Of a DNA stretch of 14,353 nt, positions 1-7,507 are shown piece by piece. Each line of letters begins with the position of its first letter. The first letter of the stretch is position 1. The notes below the pieces were generated by a model, which saw nothing but the letters and a program-made list of their open reading frames with translations, was not told the DNA's origin and did not search any database. The stretch is from the NCBI RefSeq assembly GCF_938045595.1, contig NZ_CALIBB010000071.1, forward strand, positions 1-14,353. The letters are read 5' to 3'. The DNA comes from an uncultured Campylobacter sp. Lineage in GTDB: Bacteria > Campylobacterota > Campylobacteria > Campylobacterales > Campylobacteraceae. The position numbers were made by a program, and so were the translations under genes.

Positions 1-767
1 TGGGCGCTGCGCTTGCGGCATTTATTTTTGCGGGATGCGGCGATAACGATGTGGAGCTTGTCAAAAACTACACCCTGCCGGATTTCAAATCGATGAATAT
101 CGGTACGGCGATCGAGGGTTCGAAAATCTGCAAAAATATCACGTGGAGCAAAGAGGAAAACGGCAGGCTAAAGACGGTTAAGATGGTCTGCGACGTGGAT
201 ATGGAGAAAGTAAAGGTTGATGTAGATGCCTTTAACAAAAAATATAAAGAGGCTATGCTAAACACGTCTTTAAGAGGTGCCGTGCTTTTTTATAAAGATA
301 AATCTGATGATAAACAACAGCGTTTACTTAAATTGGCAAATGAACATTGCAAAATAAATGAGACGAAATTTCAAGAGGAGCTCAAAGACAGAGGCAAAAT
401 AGATTACTCATTTCAAAAAAAGCCAATTGATTGTGACGATAAATTAAAAGATGAAATACTAAAGGATGGTGAACCAAAAACTTCTGCGATTTATATGAGT
501 AATATTATTGATTCATTAGAAGACGTCGCTTATTATTCGCAGCTAACGCCTAGCCAAATAAGGCTACAGCTTGGAAGGGCAGCAGAGCTGCCGCCACAGG
601 CTGCGATCGAATTAAATTTTATCGTGAATGCCGATAAGAGCGTAAGTTTATCGGATAAATTTATAGTGACTAAAGATATAATTGATGATGTTATTAAGAT
701 AAGATCGGCATTTAATAATAGAAAAACGGCGGAAGACGCCCTTGCAACTTTCTACGAAAGACAATAA
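1..767 (+). CDS. Lipoprotein of unknown function, 5' end outside the window
   Basis: Only the 3' part is present. The frame is open back to base 3 and reads a hydrophobic segment ending in FAGC, with the lipobox Cys at 36-38. This is the end of a type II (lipoprotein) signal peptide, so the true start lies left of the window. The GTG at 51 is an internal Val codon, not a start. From the Cys the mature part is about 243 residues, Lys- and Asp-rich, with no other membrane segment and a few further Cys. The protein should be tethered to a membrane by its lipidated Cys. I do not recognise a domain, and function is unknown. Base composition is mosaic: roughly 31% G+C across 241-540, against about 40-58% in the gene's ends and about half in its neighbours. 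It converges on trxB. The gene is certain; the product is only 'lipoprotein'. Confidence 0.85.
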   Translation, partial: GAALAAFIFAGCGDNDVELVKNYTLPDFKSMNIGTAIEGSKICKNITWSKEENGRLKTVKMVCDVDMEKVKVDVDAFNKKYKEAMLNTSLRGAVLFYKDKSDDKQQRLLKLANEHCKINETKFQEELKDRGKIDYSFQKKPIDCDDKLKDEILKDGEPKTSAIYMSNIIDSLEDVAYYSQLTPSQIRLQLGRAAELPPQAAIELNFIVNADKSVSLSDKFIVTKDIIDDVIKIRSAFNNRKTAEDALATFYERQ

Positions 768-837
768 AATTTTATCTGAATTTTTAAAAGACGTTTCGGC
801 TCGGAAGCGTTTCCGCAAAAGACGATAGCATTATTTT

Positions 838-912
838 GCGGCTCAATTTGACGAAATTTTAAATTTGAGCCGCCTTGCGTCAAAATTTCATTATTTCATT
901 CAAATTTGACGC
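838..912. terminator. Two inverted repeats between convergent genes, possible bidirectional terminator
   Basis: The first hairpin pairs 838-846 (GCGGCTCAA) with 865-873, a perfect 9-bp stem with an 18-nt loop. The second pairs 877-884 (GCGTCAAA) with 905-912, an 8-bp stem with a 20-nt loop, followed on the plus strand by GGGCTTTT. They lie between the ends of the left lipoprotein and trxB, where a bidirectional terminator is expected. The loops are long and the T-runs poor, so terminator function is an inference. Confidence 0.4.
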
Positions 913-987
913 GGGCTTTTAAATTTAAAAAGCGCGGCGGAAGCAGTTTCACCCGCTGCGCCGTGAAATTTTACGCCGAATATAGGC

Positions 988-1932
988 CTATTTATCGTGT
1001 CCTTGCAGATACGCGATCGCGCTAAGTGCGGCAACCGCACCGTCACCCGCCGCGCAAACGACCTGCTTAGGCGCATCCTGTCTCATATCGCCCGCCGCAA
1101 ATAGCCCGTGTACGCTTGTTTGCATCTTTAAATTTACCGCGACCTGTCCGCCCGGCGTGACGTCGCAGATGAACTTGCCATCATCGCCCTTTAGCACCTC
1201 GTTTCGCACGTCAAGCCCCACGAATACGAAGATCCCAGGCAGCTGCAGCTCGCGCGCGGCGCCGCTAATTTTATCCTTGACTACGACGCCAGTTACGCCG
1301 CTTGCATCGCCCTTGATCTGCTCTACGAGCGCGTTTGTGATGAGCTCGATATTCTCACTTTCGCGTACCTTTTGCACGGTCGAAGGCGCAGCGCGAAACT
1401 CATCGCGGCGATGGATCAGATAGACTTTAGAGCAAATTTTAGCTAGATACAGAGCCTCCTCTAGCGCCGTATCGCCACCGCCTAGGACGGCAACCTCTTT
1501 GCCCTTGTAAAAAAATCCATCGCAGGTCGCGCAGGTACTGACGCCGCGACCGAAGAACTCATCCTCGCCCTCGATCCCCGCGCGACGCGGAGTAGAGCCG
1601 GTAGCCACGATAACGGCACGTGCGCGACGTGTTTGATCGCCCTCAAGATAGATCGTAAAATTTCCGTCGCCGCCTTTTGAGACGCGCAGCACGCGCACCA
1701 TCTCGTGCTTCAGCCCGAAGCGGAAGCACTGCTCCTGCCAAGGCGCCATAAAGCTCATCCCATCAGTCACCGCAGCAACGCCGGGATAGTTTTCCATCTC
1801 GGAGCTTGAGGTGATCTGCCCGCCGGGCATCCCCATCTCAAACATCACGACGTCCTTTAAACCGCCTCTTGTAGCATAAAGCCCCGCCGCTAGCCCCGCA
1901 GGACCGCCGCCGATAATTGCTAAATCTAACAT
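988..1932 (-). CDS. trxB: Thioredoxin reductase (NADPH)
   Basis: The product is an FAD-dependent reductase that passes electrons from NADPH to thioredoxin in the cytoplasm. At 314 aa it has the family's usual length. An N-terminal FAD dinucleotide site (GGGPAGL, residues 8-14) is followed by the redox-active CATC (Cys134, Cys137) with the Asp after it. A second nucleotide fold carries GGGDTA (151-156) and the HRRDEFRA motif (about 174-181) that typically contacts the NADPH 2'-phosphate. The C-terminal FAD motif (FAAGD) is present. The ATG at 1930-1932 is preceded by AAGGAG at 1938-1943, which fixes the start. It lies 110 bp downstream of trxA on the same strand, so enzyme and substrate are adjacent. 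It is the last gene before the convergent lipoprotein. Confidence 0.97.
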   Translation of the reverse strand: MLDLAIIGGGPAGLAAGLYATRGGLKDVVMFEMGMPGGQITSSSEMENYPGVAAVTDGMSFMAPWQEQCFRFGLKHEMVRVLRVSKGGDGNFTIYLEGDQTRRARAVIVATGSTPRRAGIEGEDEFFGRGVSTCATCDGFFYKGKEVAVLGGGDTALEEALYLAKICSKVYLIHRRDEFRAAPSTVQKVRESENIELITNALVEQIKGDASGVTGVVVKDKISGAARELQLPGIFVFVGLDVRNEVLKGDDGKFICDVTPGGQVAVNLKMQTSVHGLFAAGDMRQDAPKQVVCAAGDGAVAALSAIAYLQGHDK

Positions 1933-2015
1933 TTTTTCTCCTTAATTATTTTATTAAGTAAAACCGCGAGCGTTAAATTTACGAGTTTAATTAATAAAAC
2001 GATGAGTGAGAGGAG

Positions 2016-2036
2016 AAAGGGCGAAAGCCGCCCTTT
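2016..2036 (-). terminator. Hairpin between trxA and trxB
   Basis: AAAGGGCG (2016-2023) and CGCCCTTT (2029-2036) form an 8-bp stem with a 5-nt loop, starting just after the trxA stop. On the minus strand the stem is followed by CTCCTC, not a clean T-run. It may be a partial terminator or an RNA-stabilising hairpin that sets the trxA:trxB ratio. The structure is clear; the role is inferred. Confidence 0.5.
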
Positions 2037-2042
2037 TAAAAT

Positions 2043-2357
2043 TTACAGAAGCGAGTTTAGCTTGTCGGCTATGATCTGCTTGGATTGCGCGCCGATGAGT
2101 TGGGCTTTTAGCTCGCCGTCTTTGAAAAATAGTATCGTTGGGATCGAGCGAACGCCGAACTGCACCGCAAGATCCTGCGCTTCGTCGGTATTTACTTTGC
2201 AAATTTTAGCCTTACCCTCGTAATCGTTCGCAAGCTCCTCGATGATCGGGGCGATCATACGGCACGGCCCGCACCAAGGTGCCCAAAAATCGACTAGCGC
2301 GACACCCTCTTTAATAACGTCGAAATTCTCCGAAGTAAGCTCTATATACTTTCCCAT
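2043..2357 (-). CDS. trxA: Thioredoxin
   Basis: This is a small cytoplasmic dithiol carrier that reduces protein disulfides and is itself reduced by TrxB. The 104 aa are the usual length. The active site is the classical WCGPC (Cys29, Cys32) after the FWAP strand, and the cis-proline loop (SIPT, Pro73) that packs against it is present. The ATG is preceded by AAGGAG at good spacing. A TATAAT box at 2387-2392 lies in the 70-bp gap to yraN, so trxA probably has its own promoter and trxB can be read from it. A hairpin after the stop may reduce read-through. Confidence 0.97.
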   Translation of the reverse strand: MGKYIELTSENFDVIKEGVALVDFWAPWCGPCRMIAPIIEELANDYEGKAKICKVNTDEAQDLAVQFGVRSIPTILFFKDGELKAQLIGAQSKQIIADKLNSLL

Positions 2358-2386
2358 AATGTTCTCCTTGTGTTAAAATTCCGCGG

Positions 2387-2392
2387 ATTATA
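2387..2392 (-). promoter_or_regulatory. Probable -10 box for trxA(-trxB)
   Basis: A perfect TATAAT on the minus strand lies about 30 nt before the trxA start, with the AAGGAG ribosome site between. Upstream DNA (2393-2427) is very AT-rich. No good -35 hexamer is seen 17 nt upstream, as is common in Campylobacter promoters. Confidence 0.6.
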
Positions 2393-2427
2393 GTTCATTA
2401 TCTTAAATAAATAATAAAAATTCTAAT

Positions 2428-2766
2428 TCAAAAAGATATGTTGGCGATAAATTTTATCTGCTTTGGATAAACTTCCACGACGTCGATCTGCCACGGCTCG
2501 TCCGTATCGCAGCTCATCAGATAAAATTCCGCCGCCTTTAAAATTTTAGCCATCTTAGCGCCCGTCACGCGCTCTGCGGCGTCATAATCTCCGCTCGTAG
2601 CCTTTACTTCTACAAAGTGCAAAATTCCGTCTTTGCGCGCGATTATGTCGATCTCGCCGAAGCGGCAGCGGAAATTTCGCTTTAAAATTTCAAACCCTTC
2701 GCCGCGTAAAAATTCCGCCGCACGATCCTCACAGGCAAAGCCGAAAAGATATTCTTTTAAGCTCAA
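2428..2766 (-). CDS. YraN / UPF0102 family endonuclease-like protein
   Basis: A 112-aa member of the YraN (UPF0102) family, which has the fold of the PD-(D/E)XK nucleases; its cellular role is unsettled. Visible motifs are GEID (37-40) and FVEVK (51-55), which supply the catalytic-type Asp, Glu and Lys, after the typical N-terminal helix 'A.EFL...GFEILKRNFR'. I place the start at the TTG at 2764-2766, two nucleotides after the hom stop. This gives the family's usual length and an N-terminus MSLKEYLFG. The frame is open further upstream to 2862, but that stretch lies inside hom and codes for unrelated basic sequence. No strong Shine-Dalgarno is visible, so translation may be coupled to hom. 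It is followed by the trxA promoter region. Confidence 0.85.
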   Translation of the reverse strand: MSLKEYLFGFACEDRAAEFLRGEGFEILKRNFRCRFGEIDIIARKDGILHFVEVKATSGDYDAAERVTGAKMAKILKAAEFYLMSCDTDEPWQIDVVEVYPKQIKFIANISF

Positions 2767-2768
2767 CT

Positions 2769-4037
2769 TTAGCTTTCGATCCTGATCATAAAAGGCTTTT
2801 GCGTGATGAAATTTTCGCCGCCGATCACGCTTATTGCGCGCTTTATATCCTTCTCGCAGCACGTATGCGTCGTGAAAAACAGCGTCACTTCCTCGTCCGT
2901 TTTGAGCTTCGGTTTTTGCAAAAAGCTGTCGATCGAAAGATCGTTTAAGCTCATAATGTTCGTAAGCTTCGCGAGCACGCCCTTCTCATCGCGCACGCGC
3001 AGCCTGAAATAATACTTCGTGCGGATCTGCTCGCTCGGCAGAATTTGCATAAAATTTTCGCTCGGCAAAATTTTATATCCGAGCATCGGGTTTTTGTTAT
3101 CGCGTGCAATGTCGATAAGATCGCTTATAACCGCACTTGCCGTAGCGCTTCCGCCCGCGCCCGGGCCGTAATACATACTCTCGCCGACGCAGTCTCCGTA
3201 GATGCTCACGCCGTTCATTACGCCATCGACTTTTGAGAGCATTTGATCCTTTGAAATGAGCGCTGGATGGACGCGCAGCTCGACTTTATTATCGCACGCG
3301 CGCTTGGCTACCGCAAGCAGCTTGATTATGAAATCAAATTCGCGCGCAAAATATATATCCTCCTGCGTGATCTCCTCGATCCCCTCGATTAGGATATCTT
3401 CAGGGTCTCCGTGCACGCCGTATGCGATGCTAGCTAAGATCAAAAGCTTATGCGCCGCGTCAAATCCGCCGATGTCGAAGCTAGGATCGGCTTCGGCGTA
3501 ACCGAGCTCTTGAGCTCGCTTTAGCGCATCCTCAAATTTCTCATTTTTTTGCATCATATTCGTAAGGATAAAGTTGCTTGTGCCGTTTACGATGCCGATG
3601 ATCTTTTCGATACGGTTGGCGCTTAGTCCTTCGCGCAGGGTTTTGATGATCGGAATTCCGCCAGCTACGCTCGCTTCGAAGCCAAAAGGCGTATCGCCCG
3701 CCAAAGCCTGAAGTTTGTAGCGATGATAAGCCAAAAGCGCCTTATTTGCGGTAACGACCGCCTTTTTACGCTTTAAAATTTCGCTTACGATCTCATATGG
3801 CTTTTCTACCCCGCCCATAAGCTCTACAAAAACGTCGATGTCGTCGCGCTCGATGATACTTTGCGCGTCGCTGCTAAGCGGAATTTGCACATCGCGCTTT
3901 TTGCTCGTATCGCGCACGAGTCCGATTACGGGCTCTATACTAACGCCCGCGCGGGCAAGGATGATATCTTTGTTTTTGATCAAAATATTTGCAACTTCGC
4001 TACCTACGGTACCGACGCCTAAAATCGCTACTTTCAT
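2769..4037 (-). CDS. hom: Homoserine dehydrogenase
   Basis: The enzyme reduces aspartate semialdehyde to homoserine, the branch point to threonine and methionine. The 422-aa length is typical of the monofunctional, ACT-containing form. The N-terminal Rossmann motif is GVGTVG (7-12), followed by TANKALLA (about 97-104), EASVAGGIPI (121-130) and the catalytic-core signature EADPSFDIGGFDAAHK (182-197). The conserved GPGAGGSATASAV segment lies near residue 290. An ACT domain, which usually binds the feedback amino acid, begins near YYFRLRVRDEKG at about 340 and runs to the C-terminus. The ATG overlaps the aminotransferase stop by one base (TGATG, 4035-4039), so the two are probably translationally coupled; GAAAGAG lies upstream. 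Confidence 0.96.
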   Translation of the reverse strand: MKVAILGVGTVGSEVANILIKNKDIILARAGVSIEPVIGLVRDTSKKRDVQIPLSSDAQSIIERDDIDVFVELMGGVEKPYEIVSEILKRKKAVVTANKALLAYHRYKLQALAGDTPFGFEASVAGGIPIIKTLREGLSANRIEKIIGIVNGTSNFILTNMMQKNEKFEDALKRAQELGYAEADPSFDIGGFDAAHKLLILASIAYGVHGDPEDILIEGIEEITQEDIYFAREFDFIIKLLAVAKRACDNKVELRVHPALISKDQMLSKVDGVMNGVSIYGDCVGESMYYGPGAGGSATASAVISDLIDIARDNKNPMLGYKILPSENFMQILPSEQIRTKYYFRLRVRDEKGVLAKLTNIMSLNDLSIDSFLQKPKLKTDEEVTLFFTTHTCCEKDIKRAISVIGGENFITQKPFMIRIES

Positions 4038-5242
4038 CAGATCTCTTTCAAATATTTTTTTATATTTCTAGCGGCCTGGCGGGTTCTATTTTCGTTTTCG
4101 ATAAAAGCGATCCGCACGTAATCGTCTCCCGCCGCGCCAAAGCCAACGCCCGGGCTTACGGCGACGCGCGCCTTGGTAAGAAGCTGTTTGGAAAACTCCA
4201 TACTCCTTAGATGAGCTGCAGCGGGCGGTAATTTCGCCCACGCAAACATCGACGCGCTAGGTTTAGCGATCACCCAGCCCGCATCCGCAAAAGCGTCAAT
4301 CAAAAAATTCCTACGCTTCTCATAGCTCGCGCGGATCTGCTCTACGCACTCCTGCGGCCCGTCCAGCGCGATCGTGGCGGCTACTTGGATCGGCGTAAAC
4401 ATGCCGTAATCAAACCACGACTTGATCTTTTTAAGCGCGGCTACGAGCTTTTTGTTGCCGCTAACAAAACCTACGCGCCAGCCCGCCATATTGTAGGTTT
4501 TAGAGAGCGTGTACGCCTCGACTGCGACGTCCTTCGCACCCTGAACCTCAAAAATGGACGGCGTTTTGTAATCATCAAAAGCGATCTCTGCGTAAGCGAT
4601 GTCGCTGATGATATAAAACCGCTCCTGCCGCGCCATTGCCACGAGCCGCTCGTAAAAGCTCTTTTGCACGACGACGGTGGTGGGGTTGTGCGGGAAATTT
4701 ACGACGACGTATTTTGGGCGCGGAATGCTCTCGTCGAAGGTTTTTTGCAGATCGATGAAAAATTTATTCTCATTAAAATTTAAATTTTCATCATAGGCAA
4801 GCGGGATTTTAACGACGTTACCGCCCGCGATGATGAAAGCTTGAGTGTGGATCGGATACGCAGGATCGGGCACCACTGCGACATCGCCCGGATTTACGAT
4901 CGCGCTTGTTAGATGCACGAAGCCCTCCTTAGAGCCCATCACGGCGACGATCTCGCTTTCCGGATCCAAGATCACGCCGTATTTGCGCTTGTACCAATTC
5001 GCGCAGGCAAGTCGCAGCTTGTAGATGCCCTGGCTTACGGAGTAGCCGTGCGTCTTGTCCTTTTGCGCGCTTTCACAAAGCTTGTCGATTATATGCTGCG
5101 GCGTCCTGCCGTCGGGATTGCCCATCGAAAAATCGATTATGTCCTCGCCGGCTCTGCGTGCAGCCATTTTTATGGCGTTTACTTCGGCAAAAACGTAATT
5201 GGGCAAACGCTCGATTTTTGAAAAACGGATTTCGTCAAACAT
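4037..5242 (-). CDS. PLP-dependent class I/II aminotransferase
   Basis: A cytoplasmic fold-type I aminotransferase of 401 aa. It shows DFSMGNPDG near the N-terminus, NFPHNPTT (182-189) in the PLP-contact loop, SDIAYAEI (213-220) with the Asp and Tyr that hold the cofactor, and SKTYNMAGWR with Lys248 as the predicted Schiff-base lysine. Arg377 in YVRIAF is the expected substrate-carboxylate arginine. The sequence resembles the alanine/glutamate-pyruvate (AlaC-like) and LL-diaminopimelate branches, so the amino acid cannot be decided by eye. Its position directly before hom, with a one-base overlap, suggests a role in aspartate-family or alanine metabolism. The ATG has AGAGG upstream. In C. jejuni the same position holds Cj0150c, annotated only as an aminotransferase (recalled). 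Confidence 0.9.
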   Translation of the reverse strand: MFDEIRFSKIERLPNYVFAEVNAIKMAARRAGEDIIDFSMGNPDGRTPQHIIDKLCESAQKDKTHGYSVSQGIYKLRLACANWYKRKYGVILDPESEIVAVMGSKEGFVHLTSAIVNPGDVAVVPDPAYPIHTQAFIIAGGNVVKIPLAYDENLNFNENKFFIDLQKTFDESIPRPKYVVVNFPHNPTTVVVQKSFYERLVAMARQERFYIISDIAYAEIAFDDYKTPSIFEVQGAKDVAVEAYTLSKTYNMAGWRVGFVSGNKKLVAALKKIKSWFDYGMFTPIQVAATIALDGPQECVEQIRASYEKRRNFLIDAFADAGWVIAKPSASMFAWAKLPPAAAHLRSMEFSKQLLTKARVAVSPGVGFGAAGDDYVRIAFIENENRTRQAARNIKKYLKEI

Positions 5243-5779
5243 CTCAAACCTCTTATCTTAAAGTAATTTTCAAGCTTTATTTAAATTTAAAATTTTGCGC
5301 CTTAACGCCGCGATCTGCTCGCGCTGCACGGAGGCTAAAATTTCAAGCCTTTGTAACGGCGCAGCGGTTCTTTTATATCTATATCGCTAAGGCAATTTTA
5401 AAATTTTACCACACTAAAATTTTAAAATTGCCGAGGCATTGATCGTTTAAATTTAGCGCGTTGAGACTTTACGGCGACATTTAAATTTACGTCAGCTCAA
5501 AACGATAGCGATCAAAGCTGCCGTTTTTACGCCGCGCTCTCGAACGATGCCCTTTAAATTTACCACGCTACAGCAAGCGCCCGCAACGCTTGAAATTTTA
5601 TCCGTACCGTTAAATTTTACCTATGCCGTTTAAAATTTTATCCAATGCGGCGCAGTTCAAACCTTTAAATTTACACTCGCGGATTTAAATTTAAACCGAG
5701 CGCCGTAGCAAGCCGAAATTTTACTCTCAGCGGCGGCAAAAGCCCTAAGAGCGAAGAGCCACGCACGAGAGCGAGGATT
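5243..5779. other. Gene-free 537-bp interval rich in AAATTT words
   Basis: No convincing gene is seen on either strand; open frames here are short and biased by repeated A/T words. About a dozen TTTAAATTT or AAAATTTTA words sit among G+C-rich spacers. The interval contains the perfect inverted repeat at 5391-5432 and must hold the aminotransferase promoter near its left end, where TAAGAT is a weak -10 candidate. As I recall it, C. jejuni has an extra periplasmic protein gene (Cj0151c) here, so a lost gene is possible, but I see no remnant I can align. Confidence 0.6.
5391..5432 (-). terminator. Perfect 18-bp inverted repeat, likely terminator
   Basis: GGCAATTTTAAAATTTTA (5391-5408) is exactly complementary to 5415-5432, around a 6-nt loop (CCACAC). 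The minus-strand RNA would fold into an 18-bp hairpin with a GGC clamp at its base. It lies downstream of the rpmE-to-rodZ-like operon and upstream of the aminotransferase, a sensible terminator position. No separate U-run follows, so an RNA-processing or attenuation role is also possible. Confidence 0.5.
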
Positions 5780-6799
5780 TTACCACTTCTTGCCCTTGTT
5801 TAAGCGCAGAAACTCATCGGCTGAAATTTTAGTGATATTGCCATCTTTGACGTGGAATTTTTGAGTGTTTCTTTCGCTTAAAGTTACGTTGCCATCGGCT
5901 TTGCCGAGCTCAAACATCCCGTGACCGGTAGAGATTAGCAGCTCCTCATCTCCTTGCGAAGCGACGACATAAGGGGTATTTATGACCATCTCACGCTTCT
6001 TGCCGCTTTTTAGATCGATGATCCCGATCCACATCTTGCCGCGTGGATTAAGCACGATATCTTTGCTAGGCGCGGGTTTGCTTTGCGTGGCGTTTTCGTC
6101 GGTGGAATTTTCCTCCGTTTTGGCACTCGCGCGCTCAATCCTGATAGAGCGGTCCAGCGCATTGAGCGAGCTTAAATTTTCATCTGTAGCAGCGGCTGCA
6201 TTGGTATCTGACTTTAGTGCGAATTTTTCATCTGTAGCGTTGTGCGAAACGACGTCGATACCGATGTTTTCAAGCTTTTTTTGAGTATTGTTTACAATCG
6301 GAGCGTCAGAATAAGTGGTTTTGTTTTGCTCCCATAAAAGTGAGCCCAAAAATTCACCGAAGCTTTTATAAAGTCCGAAATAAAAGATTGCGCCTATGAT
6401 TAATACCATTGCAAGCAGCCATAAAAGCCAACCGCTGCCGCTTTTGTTAGGGCTAACCCTTTGACCATAAACCTGCTCGACTTTGGCCTTTTTAACCGGC
6501 GCAAAGCTCGCTTTGGCGCTCTCAAACTCGCTAAGCCAGTCCGATAGATCCAGCCCGAACTCGCGCTCTAAAATTTTAATGTAGCCCCTCACGTTAAAAT
6601 TTGCAAGTTTCTCGAAGTCTTTGTTGATGATGTATTCTAAATTTTGCGCGTCGATGCGCGTCGTGCGCGCTATCTCGATCAGATCCATAGATTTTAATTT
6701 ATCCAGATCGCTGCTTTTTGGCTGCTGCGTTTGCTCCGGCTTCTCGGTTTGTTCCGCCTGCTCGTCCGTATTATTTAACTTCTCTCTTATTTCTTCCAT
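5780..6799 (-). CDS. RodZ-like helix-turn-helix membrane protein
   Basis: A 339-aa single-pass inner-membrane protein with the RodZ architecture. The N-terminal cytoplasmic part is a Gln/Glu-rich tail, then a helix-turn-helix-like region (about 35-92) with 'IARTTRIDAQNLEYIINKDF' and 'RGYIKILEREFGLDL', patterns typical of RodZ. A basic stretch is followed by one transmembrane segment (about 123-145). A low-complexity linker comes next, then a C-terminal beta-rich domain (about 250-335) beginning GKMWIGIIDLKSGKKR and resembling the RodZ periplasmic domain. RodZ links MreB to the cell envelope in rods; here that role is inferred from architecture only. The linker carries a 14-bp direct repeat (6177-6190 and 6225-6238). 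The ATG lies 29 bp inside the upstream methylase gene, so the two are probably coupled. Confidence 0.75.
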   Translation of the reverse strand: MEEIREKLNNTDEQAEQTEKPEQTQQPKSSDLDKLKSMDLIEIARTTRIDAQNLEYIINKDFEKLANFNVRGYIKILEREFGLDLSDWLSEFESAKASFAPVKKAKVEQVYGQRVSPNKSGSGWLLWLLAMVLIIGAIFYFGLYKSFGEFLGSLLWEQNKTTYSDAPIVNNTQKKLENIGIDVVSHNATDEKFALKSDTNAAAATDENLSSLNALDRSIRIERASAKTEENSTDENATQSKPAPSKDIVLNPRGKMWIGIIDLKSGKKREMVINTPYVVASQGDEELLISTGHGMFELGKADGNVTLSERNTQKFHVKDGNITKISADEFLRLNKGKKW

Positions 6800-7472
6800 T
6801 TAAAATTCCATCGCATAGTATCGCAAATGCCGCGCTTACGTTAAGCGAGTCCCAGCCTTCGCGCATCTTTATCGATACCGCGCGGTCGCATTTTTTAAGC
6901 GCCCTAGCAGGTATCCCCTCTTCTTCGTTCCCCATTACGAGTGCGTTTTTCGCGCCGAGCTTTAACTCCTTAAAGCTCGTCCCGTCCGCACTCGCGGCAT
7001 AAATTTCAAAGCCGCTTTGTTTAAGCTCGTTTATCACGCTAAGCCCGTCTGCGGCCTTAACGACGTTTAGCTCATACGCCGCGCCCGAGCTTGCGCGCAC
7101 TACGCCCGCCATATTTAGATTATTTGCGACGACGATCACGCTGTCCGCGCCCAAAGCATAGGCGCTGCGCATTATCGCGCCGATGTTTCCGACGTCGGTA
7201 AGCCCATAAAGGATCGGCACGAATTTATCGTCTTTGACGCTAGCTAGATCGCCGAAGCTAAACTCCTCCACCTCGGCCAAGAAGCCTTGATGGTTGCCGC
7301 CGCGAGCGAGGGCTTGAGCTTTTTTCGCATCGGCGCGCTCGATCTTTACGCCGGTCGCGGCGATCTTTTTAAAAATTTCTTTCTCGCACTCCTTTGCAAG
7401 GATGATGCGGATAAATTTCTGCGGATGCCGGTTTAAAAGGTGCAAAAACAGCTGCTTGCCGTAAATAATCAT
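6771..7472 (-). CDS. SpoU/TrmH-family (RlmB-like) RNA 2'-O-methyltransferase
   Basis: A SAM-dependent SPOUT methyltransferase that methylates ribose 2'-OH, most likely on 23S rRNA as RlmB does; a tRNA target cannot be excluded. The 233 aa begin with the substrate-binding part (MIIYGKQ, and HQGFLAEV at 61-68). The three SPOUT motifs follow: motif 1 NIGAIMRSA (96-104, Asn and Arg conserved), motif 2 ALVMGNEEEGI (177-187) and motif 3 SLNVSAA (209-215), which build the knot. The ATG start matches the family N-terminus but has no clear ribosome site, so translation may depend on rsmI, whose stop is 35 bp upstream. It overlaps the RodZ-like gene by 29 bp. Confidence 0.9.
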   Translation of the reverse strand: MIIYGKQLFLHLLNRHPQKFIRIILAKECEKEIFKKIAATGVKIERADAKKAQALARGGNHQGFLAEVEEFSFGDLASVKDDKFVPILYGLTDVGNIGAIMRSAYALGADSVIVVANNLNMAGVVRASSGAAYELNVVKAADGLSVINELKQSGFEIYAASADGTSFKELKLGAKNALVMGNEEEGIPARALKKCDRAVSIKMREGWDSLNVSAAFAILCDGILNGRNKREVK

Positions 7473-7507
7473 TTTGGGATTTTAGCGAAAAACGGTTAAA
7501 ATATGAC

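Noticed and set aside
51..53. GTG as start of the left-edge plus-strand gene
   Set aside because: The frame is open to the left edge and encodes a signal-peptide end with a lipobox Cys at 36-38, so the GTG is internal.
2767..2862. N-terminal extension of YraN into hom
   Set aside because: The extra 32 residues are basic read-through of the hom 3' end. The family begins about at the TTG at 2766.
4385..4783. Plus-strand open frame of 132 residues
   Set aside because: It lies wholly inside the aminotransferase on the opposite strand, which has clear motifs.
5391..5432. Inverted repeat as ends of an insertion sequence
   Set aside because: The arms are only 6 nt apart with no transposase and no target duplication, so a hairpin is the simpler reading.
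5158..5442. Plus-strand open frame spanning the aminotransferase start
   Set aside because: It starts antisense to a real gene and ends in the A/T-word interval across the inverted repeat. No ribosome site or family match.
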